Of a stretch of 26,677 bases of DNA, positions 16,644 through 24,900 are shown in pieces. The position numbers and the translations under genes were made by a program. Source of the DNA: Bacteroidales bacterium UBA6229 (GTDB lineage Bacteria > Bacteroidota > Bacteroidia > Bacteroidales > F082); NCBI GenBank assembly GCA_002440975.1, contig DJWN01000139.1:1-26677 (forward strand). Reading direction: 5' to 3'. Numbering within the stretch: position 1 is the first letter of the stretch; each line of letters opens with the position of its first letter. The notes beneath the pieces were generated by a model. It made no database searches and was not told the origin of the DNA. It was given only the letters and a program-made list of their open reading frames with translations.

Positions 16644-17114
16644 ATGATTCAGCGCATCCAGACTTTGTTCCTTTTTATTGCTGCTTTGGCAAGTGGATTG
16701 TTGTTCTTTTTTCCAGTTGCACAGTATTATGGCGAACAGCATACACTGGCTTTTTACGTAACACATATTCAGGATTTTGTTCCTGGAAATCCAGAGTTGT
16801 TTTCCTCTCTCTTTCTTCTTCCTCTTTCTATGCTTAGTGCTCTGGTTACGGTTTTGCCTTTGCTGATCATTTTTATGTACAAAAATCTTGGCGGCCAGTT
16901 GAAATTGATCAGGCTCAACATTTTGCTTGATCTGGTTTTGATTGGGCTGATGTTCTTTTACTATGCCGAGCAGTTAAAAATTAAAACTTCCGTTGAAGCT
17001 GATTACGATATTGGTGTTTTTCTTCCGCTAATTGCACTGATTTTCTTGTTTTTAGCCATGCGTGGTATAAAACATGATATCAAACTTATCCGTTCGGCTG
17101 ATCGTTTGAGGTAG
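16644..17114 (+). CDS. DUF4293 family four-helix membrane protein
   Basis: This small inner-membrane protein of 156 aa has an N-terminus of MIQRIQTLFLF, typical of the Bacteroidota family DUF4293. Four hydrophobic helices lie at about 5-26, 55-78, 90-108 and 124-140, with a basic C-terminal tail. The function of the family is unknown. The start at 16644 is preferred over an overlapping plus-strand ORF at 16601 in another frame, because it gives a clean four-helix protein and follows a good -7 box. Its last 29 bases overlap, tail-to-tail, the 3' end of the phosphodiesterase gene on the other strand. Confidence 0.82.
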   Translation: MIQRIQTLFLFIAALASGLLFFFPVAQYYGEQHTLAFYVTHIQDFVPGNPELFSSLFLLPLSMLSALVTVLPLLIIFMYKNLGGQLKLIRLNILLDLVLIGLMFFYYAEQLKIKTSVEADYDIGVFLPLIALIFLFLAMRGIKHDIKLIRSADRLR

Positions 17115-17613
17115 CCAAAGTTTTCCTGTCAATTTCCATTATTTCCATATCCAGTATTTTTGCCTTGTCGATGGCAAATCGCACGAAAGTTATTTTTTGA
17201 TGTAGCCCATGCGAGCCGGCTGCTCCCGGGTTGATATGCAGGATGCCAAGCTGTTTGTCGTGCATGATTTTCAAAATATGCGAATGTCCGCAGATAAAAA
17301 GGTCTGGCTTATGGAGTATTAACTTTTCTTTTATGCCTCTGGAATATTTCCCCGGATAACCACCAATATGGATCATAAAAATCTTGACATCTTCAATCTT
17401 AAATCTTTGAATTTCAGGAATCTGAATGCGAATATCCGTACCGTCAATATTGCCGTAAACGGCTATCAGGGGTTTGAATTTTTGTAATTGCTTAAGGGTT
17501 TTTTCATCACCGATATCACCGGCATGAAAAATCATATCACAGTCTTTAAAAAAATCGAACACCCGCGGATGAACGCTTCCATGGGTATCCGATAAAAGTC
17601 CTATACGGGTCAT
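17086..17613 (-). CDS. YfcE/MJ0936-type metallophosphoesterase
   Basis: This 175-aa calcineurin-like phosphodiesterase carries the full metal-binding set of the family: D9 and H11 (LSDTHG), D33 (AGDIGD), N55 (YGNID), the histidine in MIHIGG, and the final GHSH. Family members hydrolyse phosphodiesters with two metal ions; no physiological substrate is established for most. It is cytoplasmic. It starts at ATG 17613, six bases after the DUF3078 stop, so it is the last gene of a three-gene minus-strand unit. The 29-base overlap with DUF4293 on the opposite strand leaves no room for a separate terminator. Confidence 0.88.
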   Translation of the reverse strand: MTRIGLLSDTHGSVHPRVFDFFKDCDMIFHAGDIGDEKTLKQLQKFKPLIAVYGNIDGTDIRIQIPEIQRFKIEDVKIFMIHIGGYPGKYSRGIKEKLILHKPDLFICGHSHILKIMHDKQLGILHINPGAAGSHGLHQKITFVRFAIDKAKILDMEIMEIDRKTLATSNDQPNG

Positions 17614-17619
17614 CCTTGT

Positions 17620-18528
17620 CTAGAATTTGTACGACAAGCCAATGCTGAGTACTTCTTTGAACTGTGTTCTGGGGCCTGTGTTGCCATCTTTATCAGTAAT
17701 CATAATGTCATCATCATAAATGAGATGAGCTGTGATATTGGTATTCAACCAGCTGTTCACTTTCATGGTGATCAGATTTTGCCAATCCACATCAATGTTT
17801 TGCGGGTTTTTAATATAATCACTGAACAACTCCAATTTAGAGTTGAAGCTTACATTTTCAGCAATTTTCACATCAAGTTTTGCCGTCATTTTGGCACCAA
17901 ATTCAAAGCGTGAAGTTTTGCCATCATTAATTTTATCACCTGTAATTTCATCGTATTCAGCCGGATCAACACCAAAAGCACCGGCATCAGCCATATCCTG
18001 ATCATTAACAATGGTGATTCTGCCGGTAAGCGGGGCAAAATTTATGGAGAAATTGTTGTTTGGAACGTATTCCATACCAAAACCCAATGTGATATAGGCT
18101 GGCACCATAAACCCTGAGATTCTGTTTGTTGAATCGTTTTTGTAATCAAACCCATCAGCAAATTGTGTTTTAAAGGAGAAAGCAAGGCTGTAAAAAAGCT
18201 TCTCGGTGGCTTTGTAGCCATACAAGGAGTTGAGCTCGATTTTATCATCTGTCTTAATGGCCTTGGCATCTCCCAGATGACTGTATCCAAGTGCAAGTGA
18301 AATGTTGTTGTCCCATTTGTTTTTTTCGTGCGCATAATTGACATTGTAATTAAAGATACCTTGCCAATTCAAAGCATTATCACCACCAGCTGCCCAGTTA
18401 GATAGATGACTTTGTGAGAAATTTAGTCCGATGTCGCCACTGCGATTCCATTTTTTAGGTGCCTCTTCCTGAGCGTAAGAGAGATTGAGGCAAATCAATG
18501 CCAATAACAATAATGCAATGTGTTTCAT
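17620..18528 (-). CDS. DUF3078 family outer-membrane protein
   Basis: This 302-aa protein has a signal peptide (about residues 1-19, cleaved near SYAQ-EE). It then carries the WNRSGDIGLNFSQSHLSNWAAGG segment that marks the Bacteroidota family DUF3078 (about residues 27-49). The rest is built of amphipathic strands and ends in GLSYKF, with the terminal Phe typical of outer-membrane barrels. The family's function is not known; an outer-membrane barrel is the structural reading. It lies 19 bases after the TonB-domain gene and 6 before the phosphodiesterase gene, so the three are likely co-transcribed. Confidence 0.85.
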   Translation of the reverse strand: MKHIALLLLALICLNLSYAQEEAPKKWNRSGDIGLNFSQSHLSNWAAGGDNALNWQGIFNYNVNYAHEKNKWDNNISLALGYSHLGDAKAIKTDDKIELNSLYGYKATEKLFYSLAFSFKTQFADGFDYKNDSTNRISGFMVPAYITLGFGMEYVPNNNFSINFAPLTGRITIVNDQDMADAGAFGVDPAEYDEITGDKINDGKTSRFEFGAKMTAKLDVKIAENVSFNSKLELFSDYIKNPQNIDVDWQNLITMKVNSWLNTNITAHLIYDDDIMITDKDGNTGPRTQFKEVLSIGLSYKF

Positions 18529-18547
18529 AATTTATTTTGTGTTAAAA

Positions 18548-19339
18548 TTATAAATTCGTCCCCTGTCGATTTGGAATATTTTGCATGTGTTTTTCACCTA
18601 AAGTAAAAAAGATATCCAGATGATTTCTGCTTCTCACCAAACTGTCCTGAATCATGCCAGGAAACCATTGAATGCTTTGCAACAGCCTGATAGCCTCCTG
18701 ATCACATCCACCGCCAACACTTTCGGTAATCACAATATTGGATGCAAGACCATTATTTTCGATGATGAAATCAATGCTAACTGTTCCTGAAATGTTTCTG
18801 TTGTAGGCTTCATCCGGATAATTTAGGTTTGCATTGATGAATTGGTTTAGCGTCATATCGTCTGTTAGTATAGGTTCGGGTGCTTTTTCGAGAGCTGCAA
18901 AGCTATGGATATTTTGTGATATGCACTTCGGAATTTCTTTTATTTCGGGTGCTTTAGCAAAACCTTTCTTACGCAATCGTTGTAGATGTTTGTAATGGAA
19001 TGGAACTTCAATCTCTTGTTGATCTACTGTAGGATTACCATTTCGGGTGGCCGGCAGCCACAGCAGATTTTTGACAAGCCTGATGGCCTCCTGATCTGCC
19101 TCAGGAGAGATGCCTTTGATTATTTCGAAATTGCCTAGCCTGCCAAGTTCATCAATAGAAAATCTGAGCGTAACTTTCTTGTTTTTAATTTGTTGAAGGT
19201 CAGAATCAGCTAATGCCATATGCAAAAGAAAATAATCTTTTAGCAGATTCTTATCCGTAATGGTTTTTGCCGGACGAAAATATTGCGCTTCTGATGTTGC
19301 TACCGAAAATACGAACAAGATAAGGAGTAACTTTTTCAT
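18548..19339 (-). CDS. Secreted protein with two TonB-C-like domains
   Basis: This 263-aa protein has a cleavable-looking signal peptide (1-19, ending SEAQ) instead of the usual uncleaved TonB anchor and Pro-rich spacer. The C-terminal half (about 165-250) is a good TonB_C domain: YPDEAYNRNISGTVSIDF, VGGGCDQEAIRLL, and a WFPG near 225. The first half (about 45-115) shows a weaker copy, with VTLRFSIDELGRL and DQEAIRLV followed by LWLPA. It therefore looks like a free periplasmic or surface TonB-C protein rather than a classical energy transducer. The start is ATG 19339. It is the first gene of a unit with DUF3078 and the phosphodiesterase. Confidence 0.78.
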   Translation of the reverse strand: MKKLLLILFVFSVATSEAQYFRPAKTITDKNLLKDYFLLHMALADSDLQQIKNKKVTLRFSIDELGRLGNFEIIKGISPEADQEAIRLVKNLLWLPATRNGNPTVDQQEIEVPFHYKHLQRLRKKGFAKAPEIKEIPKCISQNIHSFAALEKAPEPILTDDMTLNQFINANLNYPDEAYNRNISGTVSIDFIIENNGLASNIVITESVGGGCDQEAIRLLQSIQWFPGMIQDSLVRSRNHLDIFFTLGEKHMQNIPNRQGTNL

Positions 19340-19445
19340 GAGAGGCCTTTTTAATCGACAGCTAAGTTAGTTATACCCAAAGCAAAATCAAATATCAATT
19401 TAACGTATTATTAGTTTTGATCCCTTACAAAAGCCCTTAAAAGTC

Positions 19446-19453
19446 TATTTTTG
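19446..19453 (+). promoter_or_regulatory. Candidate -7 box for rlmB
   Basis: TATTTTTG matches TAnnTTTG and lies 14 bases before the rlmB ATG. A TTTG occurs at 19416-19419, 26 bases upstream, rather longer than the usual spacer. The short leader fits the other promoters in this window. Confidence 0.45.
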
Positions 19454-19467
19454 TAAAAAAAAAGCAA

Positions 19468-20217
19468 ATGGAGAATAAGATCGTTTCCTATATATTTGGC
19501 CTTCACCCCATAGAAGAAGCCCTGGTCTCGGGAAAAGAGTTTGAGAAGATTTTAATTCAACAGGGAAACAGATCGGAAAAGATAAACGAGATAATTCGGC
19601 AGGCCAGGGCAAATGAATATCCTGTGCAGTTTGTTCCACTCGAAAAACTGAACCGGATCACACGAAAGAATCATCAGGGAATTATTGGTTTTATCTCACC
19701 CATTTCGTATCAAGCTGTTGAGCAGCTCATTCCAATGATTTATGAAGCCGGACGTATGCCTTTCCTGTTGATCCTAGACAGGCTTACTGACGTTAGAAAT
19801 TTTGGAGCCATTGCCCGGTCGGCTTATGCTGCCGGAGTGGATGCAATCCTGATTCCTTCCAGGGGAAGTGCGTTGATCAACGCCGATGCGATGAAAACAG
19901 CAGCCGGTGCCTTAAATCATCTTAGCGTTTGCAGATCAGACAACCTTAAGAAAAGCATTGATTATCTGAAAGACAGTGGCTTGCGCATTGCTGCGGTATC
20001 CGAAAAAACGGATCAGGCAATCTGGGATACTGATCTGAGTGGCCCCATAGCCTTGATTTTAGGATCGGAAGAAGATGGAATTTCGCCAGCTTATCTCCAA
20101 AAAACAGACATTCATTTGAAAATCCCAATGCCGGGGCCAATGGAATCATTAAATGTATCGGTGGCTGCCGGTATAGCTTGTTTTGAAGTAGTGAGGCAGC
20201 GACTAAAAGCTCAATAA
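19468..20217 (+). CDS. rlmB: 23S rRNA (guanosine-2'-O)-methyltransferase RlmB/TrmH family
   Basis: This SpoU-type knotted methyltransferase of 249 aa uses S-adenosylmethionine to methylate a 2'-hydroxyl; RlmB acts on G2251 of 23S rRNA. An N-terminal substrate-binding domain (GLHPIEEAL at 11-19) is followed by motif 1 (N111 to R117 in VRNFGAIAR), motif 2 (LILGSEEDG at 196-204) and motif 3 (SLNVSVAAG at 227-235). The N-terminal domain and the GLHP motif favour RlmB over TrmL or TrmH, though substrate choice within the family can mislead. It starts at ATG 19468 and converges on rplS, with an intrinsic terminator between them. Confidence 0.9.
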   Translation: MENKIVSYIFGLHPIEEALVSGKEFEKILIQQGNRSEKINEIIRQARANEYPVQFVPLEKLNRITRKNHQGIIGFISPISYQAVEQLIPMIYEAGRMPFLLILDRLTDVRNFGAIARSAYAAGVDAILIPSRGSALINADAMKTAAGALNHLSVCRSDNLKKSIDYLKDSGLRIAAVSEKTDQAIWDTDLSGPIALILGSEEDGISPAYLQKTDIHLKIPMPGPMESLNVSVAAGIACFEVVRQRLKAQ

Positions 20218-20255
20218 CCAATCCTCAATCAGATTCAAACGATTTATGAATCTTG

Positions 20256-20292
20256 TAAACAAACAAAGTCCTGACGATTAATCGCCAGGACT
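20256..20292 (-). terminator. Intrinsic terminator downstream of rplS
   Basis: AGTCCTG and CAGGACT arms plus CGA/TCG pairs enclose TTAA (20267-20292), with one A/C mismatch. On the minus strand the hairpin is followed by a T-rich run with interspersed G and C, which suits rplS. On the plus strand the following bases are not a U-run, so rlmB is served less well. Confidence 0.75.
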
Positions 20293-20315
20293 CCAATAAC
20301 TTATCATTTTTTTGA

Positions 20316-20669
20316 TTAACGACGAGCTTCTTTGATACGTGCCTTTTTACCACGTAACTCGCGAAGATAAAAGATACGAGCCCTTCTGACAGAACCTTTT
20401 TTGTTAACTTCAACTTCCTGAATAAAAGGTGAGGCAACAGGGAAAATACGCTCAACACCGATATTGCTCGATATTTTTCTTACGGTAAAAGTGGCTGTTG
20501 GGCCTTCTCCAACCCGTTGCAAAACAACGCCCTGAAATTTCTGTAGGCGTTCTTTGTTTCCTTCAATAATTTTATAGGTTACAGTTACAGTATCACCAGC
20601 ACCAAAAGCTGGAAAATCTTTAACAGTTACCTGATCTTCTACAAACTGGATTAAGGCGTTCTTGCTCAT
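20316..20669 (-). CDS. rplS: 50S ribosomal protein L19
   Basis: From the ATG at 20669 the protein is 117 aa, the normal L19 length; a TTG at 20699 would add ten residues and is not favoured. L19 sits at the subunit interface of the 50S subunit. The KKARIKEARR C-terminus, the GVERIFPVASPFI segment and the RRARIFYLRELRGK run are diagnostic. It has its own promoter box and a terminator, so it is expressed separately from trmD although the two lie side by side, as they do in many bacteria. Confidence 0.97.
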   Translation of the reverse strand: MSKNALIQFVEDQVTVKDFPAFGAGDTVTVTYKIIEGNKERLQKFQGVVLQRVGEGPTATFTVRKISSNIGVERIFPVASPFIQEVEVNKKGSVRRARIFYLRELRGKKARIKEARR

Positions 20670-20713
20670 TTTCTGATAGATATTATAGGGTGTGCTCAAT
20701 TCAAAAATGAGTG

Positions 20714-20721
20714 CAAATATA
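20714..20721 (-). promoter_or_regulatory. -7 box for rplS
   Basis: On the minus strand this is TATATTTG, a perfect TAnnTTTG match 44 bases before the rplS ATG, lying in the gap after trmD. No TTTG -33 box is evident. A leader of about 40 bases would remain. Confidence 0.55.
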
Positions 20722-20744
20722 CAATTATTTTCAGAACCTAAAAG

Positions 20745-21440
20745 CTAGGGCTTATTTTTTTTGAATTTTTCGAGCATTTCAGGTCTTCTTTCGGCAGTTC
20801 GCTGGAAGGCCTGATCCAGCTTCCAGGCTTCAATCTTAGCTTCATTGCCTGATAGCAAAATATCCGGAACTTCCCAACCTTTGTAATTTCTCGGACGTGT
20901 ATATACTGGCGGAGAAACCAGGCCGTGTTGAAATGAATCGGAAAGTGCTGAGGTTTCGTCGCTTAAAACTCCCGGAATCAATCTAACAACGCTATCTGTA
21001 ACTACAGCCGCAGCCAATTCACCTCCCGATAGCACATAATCTCCAATCGAAATTTCACGGGTGATTAAATGCTCCCGAATTCTTTCGTCGATACCTTTAT
21101 AATGACCACATAACATCAGGATATTATTTTTTAGCGAAAGCTGGTTACTCATTTCCTGATCCAGCTGCTTGCCATCCGGACTCAGATAGATGATTTCATC
21201 ATAAGTTCTCTTTTTTTGAAGTGCTGAAATACAGCGATCTACAGGTTCGATCATCATCACCATTCCCGCACCACCCGAAAAGGCGTAATCATCCACCCGA
21301 CGATGCTTGTCGGTGCTGTAATCGCGCAGGTTGTGCAATTCAATTTCTACCAGTTCCTTCTCTATAGCCCGTTTGATGATCGAATTGGTGAAAGGTCCTT
21401 CAAACATTTCCGGAAAAAGGGTGATGATATCTATTCTCAT
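20745..21440 (-). CDS. trmD: tRNA (guanine-N1-)-methyltransferase TrmD
   Basis: This 231-aa SPOUT enzyme methylates N1 of G37 in tRNAs to prevent frameshifting. It is identified by MRIDIITLFPEMF at the start, the FSGGAGMVM segment, and the trefoil-knot region with CGHYKGIDERI and ISIGDYVLSGGE, followed by the VVTDSVVRLIPGVL linker. The ATG at 21440 is chosen over a TTG four codons upstream because it overlaps the stop of the preceding aldehyde dehydrogenase gene as ATGA, the usual form of translational coupling, and gives the family's standard N-terminus. The expression link with an aldehyde dehydrogenase is unusual. Confidence 0.97.
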   Translation of the reverse strand: MRIDIITLFPEMFEGPFTNSIIKRAIEKELVEIELHNLRDYSTDKHRRVDDYAFSGGAGMVMMIEPVDRCISALQKKRTYDEIIYLSPDGKQLDQEMSNQLSLKNNILMLCGHYKGIDERIREHLITREISIGDYVLSGGELAAAVVTDSVVRLIPGVLSDETSALSDSFQHGLVSPPVYTRPRNYKGWEVPDILLSGNEAKIEAWKLDQAFQRTAERRPEMLEKFKKNKP

Positions 21441-22801
21441 GCCTGTATCCAATTGGTTTTGATGTTAGTAAATTCAGTGATACCGTAAAAAGATAATTCC
21501 CGACCAAAGCCTGAGCTTTTTGTCCCTCCAAAAGGTAGGCGCGGATCCGATTTTGTGATGCTGTTTACAAAAACAGAACCTGCATCAATTGCATTCATCA
21601 ATCGTTTAGCCCTTTTTAGATCATTTGTCCAGATACTTGCACCTAATCCAAAGCTAGTATCATTAGCAATCCGGATAGCTTCTTCTTCTGTTTGAAAGGG
21701 TATTACGATAGTTACCGGACCAAAAGTCTCTTCTTTGTAAACCGGCATATTCTTCTGAATATCAATCAGAAGCGTTGGTTCAAATACCGTTGGTAAGCTG
21801 TTTGATCGTTTGCCACCGCAAATGAGTTTTGCTCCCGAAGCGATGGATTCATCAATCTGTTTCTGAAGCTTTGTTGCCAAATCAGGACGAGCCATCGGCC
21901 CGATTTGTGTTTTGGTTTGCATCGGATCGCCCAGATTTAAATTTAAGAGTGCATTTTTTTGCACTTCAACAAATTCCTGAAAAAGAGATTCATGGACGAT
22001 AAATCGTTTGGCAGCGATACATACCTGCCCGCTATTCAACATGCGTGAATCCACCGCGGCCTGACAACTTTTGTTTAAGTCAGCATCTTCAAAAACAATA
22101 TAAGGATCAGACCCACCCAGTTCGAGCACACATTTTTTTAGATATTTTCCTGAAAGTGAGGCTACTGAGCTGCCTGCTTTTTCGCTTCCGGTAATTGTAA
22201 CACCCCGAATTGATTGGTGCCTGATAATAGTTTCCGATCGTTCGGCCTGAATTAAAACACTTCTGAAAACATTTACAGGAAAGCCTGCCTCCGGAAAAAT
22301 TGATTCGATTTTTAATGATGTTCCGCTTACGTTGGGTGCGTGTTTGAGTATGACAACATTTCCTGCCAGAATAGTTGGAACGGCAAATCGAAGAGCCTGC
22401 CACAGTGGAAAATTCCAGGGCATTATGGCAAAAATTATTCCTATTGGCTCAAAACTGACAAAACTTGTATTTGCCTCTGTTTTAATGGGTATATCCTGAA
22501 GCATTGCTGCTCCGTTTTCGGAATAATACTCACAAAGCCATGCGCATTTTACTACTTCGGCCAGTGATTCCCTGATTGGCTTTCCCATTTCGGATGTAAT
22601 AAGTTGAGCGAAAGATTGTTGCTCTTTTTTCAAAATTTTTCCGAGCTGACCGATCAGCCTGCACCGTTCTGTAAGTTCTGTCTTTTTCCAGGCATTGAAC
22701 CTAAAGTTCTGATTCTCTATGATCAGTTCAATTTCGTGATCTGAATGTTCCGTATAAGATTCGATCAGGTTTCCTGTAAAAGGATTGTAAGTGTGAAGCA
22801 T
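21437..22801 (-). CDS. NAD(P)+-dependent aldehyde dehydrogenase, succinate-semialdehyde dehydrogenase type
   Basis: This 454-aa enzyme of the ALDH superfamily oxidises an aldehyde to the acid. The catalytic set is complete: oxyanion N130 (MPWNFP), K153 (ILKHAP), the TGS turn at 204-206, general base E227 (LELGGSDP) and nucleophile C261 (NSGQVCIA). The short length and lack of an N-terminal extension fit the Sad/YneI-type succinate-semialdehyde dehydrogenases. The substrate is inferred from subfamily resemblance; no GABA-pathway gene adjoins it. The start is ATG 22801. Its TGA overlaps the trmD ATG by ATGA, so both are probably read from one message. Confidence 0.88.
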   Translation of the reverse strand: MLHTYNPFTGNLIESYTEHSDHEIELIIENQNFRFNAWKKTELTERCRLIGQLGKILKKEQQSFAQLITSEMGKPIRESLAEVVKCAWLCEYYSENGAAMLQDIPIKTEANTSFVSFEPIGIIFAIMPWNFPLWQALRFAVPTILAGNVVILKHAPNVSGTSLKIESIFPEAGFPVNVFRSVLIQAERSETIIRHQSIRGVTITGSEKAGSSVASLSGKYLKKCVLELGGSDPYIVFEDADLNKSCQAAVDSRMLNSGQVCIAAKRFIVHESLFQEFVEVQKNALLNLNLGDPMQTKTQIGPMARPDLATKLQKQIDESIASGAKLICGGKRSNSLPTVFEPTLLIDIQKNMPVYKEETFGPVTIVIPFQTEEEAIRIANDTSFGLGASIWTNDLKRAKRLMNAIDAGSVFVNSITKSDPRLPFGGTKSSGFGRELSFYGITEFTNIKTNWIQA

Positions 22802-22955
22802 GGCTCTGCTATTAAAATTTGATGCAAAATAACATAATTATGGCCAATAGCCAGGTAAATCAAATCGGTAATTTGAAAATTGCGACCGGAAACAACTTAG
22901 TTTGTAGGCTTTCAGCAATATTTTATACATTTAACCGAAATTTTAAAGAAATCCG

Positions 22956-24854
22956 ATGAAAAAGATTAAGTATTTGATATTCAGTATTATTGCTTTATTC
23001 TGCATTTCGTTTGGTGCTGCAGCACAGCCTTATCCTGTTTCAAAAAATATGCAAAAGGCAATAAAAAATGGTACGCGAACCTTGCATGGAGTACCCGGAA
23101 AAAATTATTGGCGGAACCATGCTGATTATAAGATAAGCGTAAAATTTGATCCGGATAGTGCAATGGTATCCGGAAATGCTGACATAGCCTATTATAATGA
23201 AAGTCCTGATACGCTTAATTATCTGGTATTCAATTTATATCAGGATGTTTTCAGAAAAGGAAATTCACGAAACTGGGATATCGGAAACGTAGATTTACAT
23301 GATGGAACCCAAATAAATTCTATCAAAATTGGTGATCAATTAATAACTGAGTCTGATAAAAAATGGAGCAGACAAGGAACCAAGCTTCTTTTGAAACTGG
23401 ATCAGGCACTAATGCCGGCATCGCAAATTCAGCTAAGTTTTGATTGGAAAGTTAAGATAGCAGAGCAGATCTCGATCAGAATGGGGAAATATAGTGATTC
23501 ATCCTTTTTTATTGCTTACTGGTATCCCCAAATTGCAGTTTATGATGATATAGATGGCTGGGATAGAATTAATTACGGTGGAAGTGTAGAGTTTTATAAT
23601 GATATAAACACTTTTGATGTTTCCATTGAAGTGCCGCAAAACTGGGTTGTTTGGGCAACGGGTGAATTCCAAAACAAATCTGAAATTTTTACCCCTTCGG
23701 TTATTGAAAGAATAGAACAGGCTACGCAATCTGATTCTATTGTCGGGATCATTAGTCAGTCAGATTACCAGAATAATAAGGTTTTTAAAAATGATGACCA
23801 ATCCTTGAGCTATCATTTTAAGGCTGAGTCTGTTCCTGATTTTAGTTTTGCTGCTGCCATAGGTTTTAACTGGGACGCCAGCCGGTTGTTAGTCAATTCA
23901 AGGCTCGACAAAGCTGTTTTCATCAGTGCAGTTTATCCTGATCAGGCACTGTCCGGACAGAAAGTTGCGTTGTATTCACGTCAAAGTATTGACTACATGT
24001 CGCGTTATGAGCCCGGACTTCCGTTTCCGTATCCTTATATGACAACATTCCTGAATGGTAGGAGAGGTGGCGGTATGGAAACACCGATGATGGCAAATAA
24101 TGGTGATCCTGAAAGTCCGGCACAGGCTTTCGGGCTTACATTCCATGAAATTTCGCATAGCTATATGCCTTTTTACATGGGCATTAATGAGAAAAAGTAT
24201 GCCTGGATGGATGAAGGATGGGCAAGTATTTGGCCCCAGGTTATGGTTGATAGTTTATATCCGGATTATGGCTATTTAGCCCGACTTGTTGATGGCTACG
24301 AAAACGCTTCAGGATATGAAAATGATATTCCGCCTATGATTCCAAACCATTTGTTGTCAACGGATTACAGTAGCTTGCGTTTGGCGTCTTACACCCGACC
24401 TTCCCTGGCTTATGCATTTCTTCAGGATGCGCTTGGGCCAGCAATATTTAAGGAAGCACTGCATTACTATATGGTAAACTGGGCTGGCAAACACCCGTTA
24501 CCACTGGATTTTTTCAGGGCAATGGAGGTGGCTTCAGGGGAGGGCCTAAGTTGGTTTATTAAACCCTGGTTTTATCAAAATGCCCATCCTGATTTAGCCT
24601 TGTTAAAAGTTACGGATGATAACCAGGTGGTTGTTGAAAACCGGGGTGGCTTACCTCTTCCAGTTTGTTTAACAGTGATTTACGAGGATGGCCAACAACA
24701 AACAGTCTGCGAATCTACTGCCGTTTGGAAGGATAATTTTTCGCAGCATATTGTCAAATTTGAGACCGAGCGAAAAATTTCTGAGGTGTGGCTTGGCAAT
24801 GAACTGATTCCTGATTCTTCGAGAGAAAACAATCATATTGTTGTTGGGGATTGA
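22956..24854 (+). CDS. Secreted M1-family zinc metallopeptidase
   Basis: This 632-aa protein starts with a signal peptide (1-23, ending AAAQ). The M1 aminopeptidase signature is complete: the substrate-amine loop GGGMETP at 371-377, zinc ligands H397 and H401 in HEISH with catalytic E398, and the third ligand E420 in MDEGWAS. An N-terminal beta domain (about 50-305) precedes the catalytic region, and a small C-terminal beta domain follows residue 560. No T9SS sorting domain is seen at the C-terminus, so a periplasmic location is more likely than the surface. It probably trims peptides taken up for nutrition. The start is ATG 22956, after a 154-base divergent gap with the ALDH gene. Confidence 0.9.
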   Translation: MKKIKYLIFSIIALFCISFGAAAQPYPVSKNMQKAIKNGTRTLHGVPGKNYWRNHADYKISVKFDPDSAMVSGNADIAYYNESPDTLNYLVFNLYQDVFRKGNSRNWDIGNVDLHDGTQINSIKIGDQLITESDKKWSRQGTKLLLKLDQALMPASQIQLSFDWKVKIAEQISIRMGKYSDSSFFIAYWYPQIAVYDDIDGWDRINYGGSVEFYNDINTFDVSIEVPQNWVVWATGEFQNKSEIFTPSVIERIEQATQSDSIVGIISQSDYQNNKVFKNDDQSLSYHFKAESVPDFSFAAAIGFNWDASRLLVNSRLDKAVFISAVYPDQALSGQKVALYSRQSIDYMSRYEPGLPFPYPYMTTFLNGRRGGGMETPMMANNGDPESPAQAFGLTFHEISHSYMPFYMGINEKKYAWMDEGWASIWPQVMVDSLYPDYGYLARLVDGYENASGYENDIPPMIPNHLLSTDYSSLRLASYTRPSLAYAFLQDALGPAIFKEALHYYMVNWAGKHPLPLDFFRAMEVASGEGLSWFIKPWFYQNAHPDLALLKVTDDNQVVVENRGGLPLPVCLTVIYEDGQQQTVCESTAVWKDNFSQHIVKFETERKISEVWLGNELIPDSSRENNHIVVGD

Positions 24855-24864
24855 ACAGAAGGCT

Positions 24865-24872
24865 TATTTTTG
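24865..24872 (+). promoter_or_regulatory. -7 box for the S8 peptidase gene
   Basis: TATTTTTG is a perfect TAnnTTTG match 28 bases before the ATG at 24901. A near-TTTG element (GTTG at 24840-24843) sits 21 bases upstream, the right spacing. The subtilase therefore probably has its own promoter although it lies only 46 bases after the M1 gene. Confidence 0.5.
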
Positions 24873-24900
24873 TAAAATACTTACTTAACATAAAATTTTT

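Noticed and set aside
16601..16837. 78-codon plus-strand ORF overlapping the DUF4293 gene
   Set aside because: It is in another frame, has no family resemblance, and the DUF4293 frame is a clear match.
20670..20699. TTG start for rplS adding ten residues
   Set aside because: The ATG at 20669 gives the normal 117-aa L19 N-terminus.
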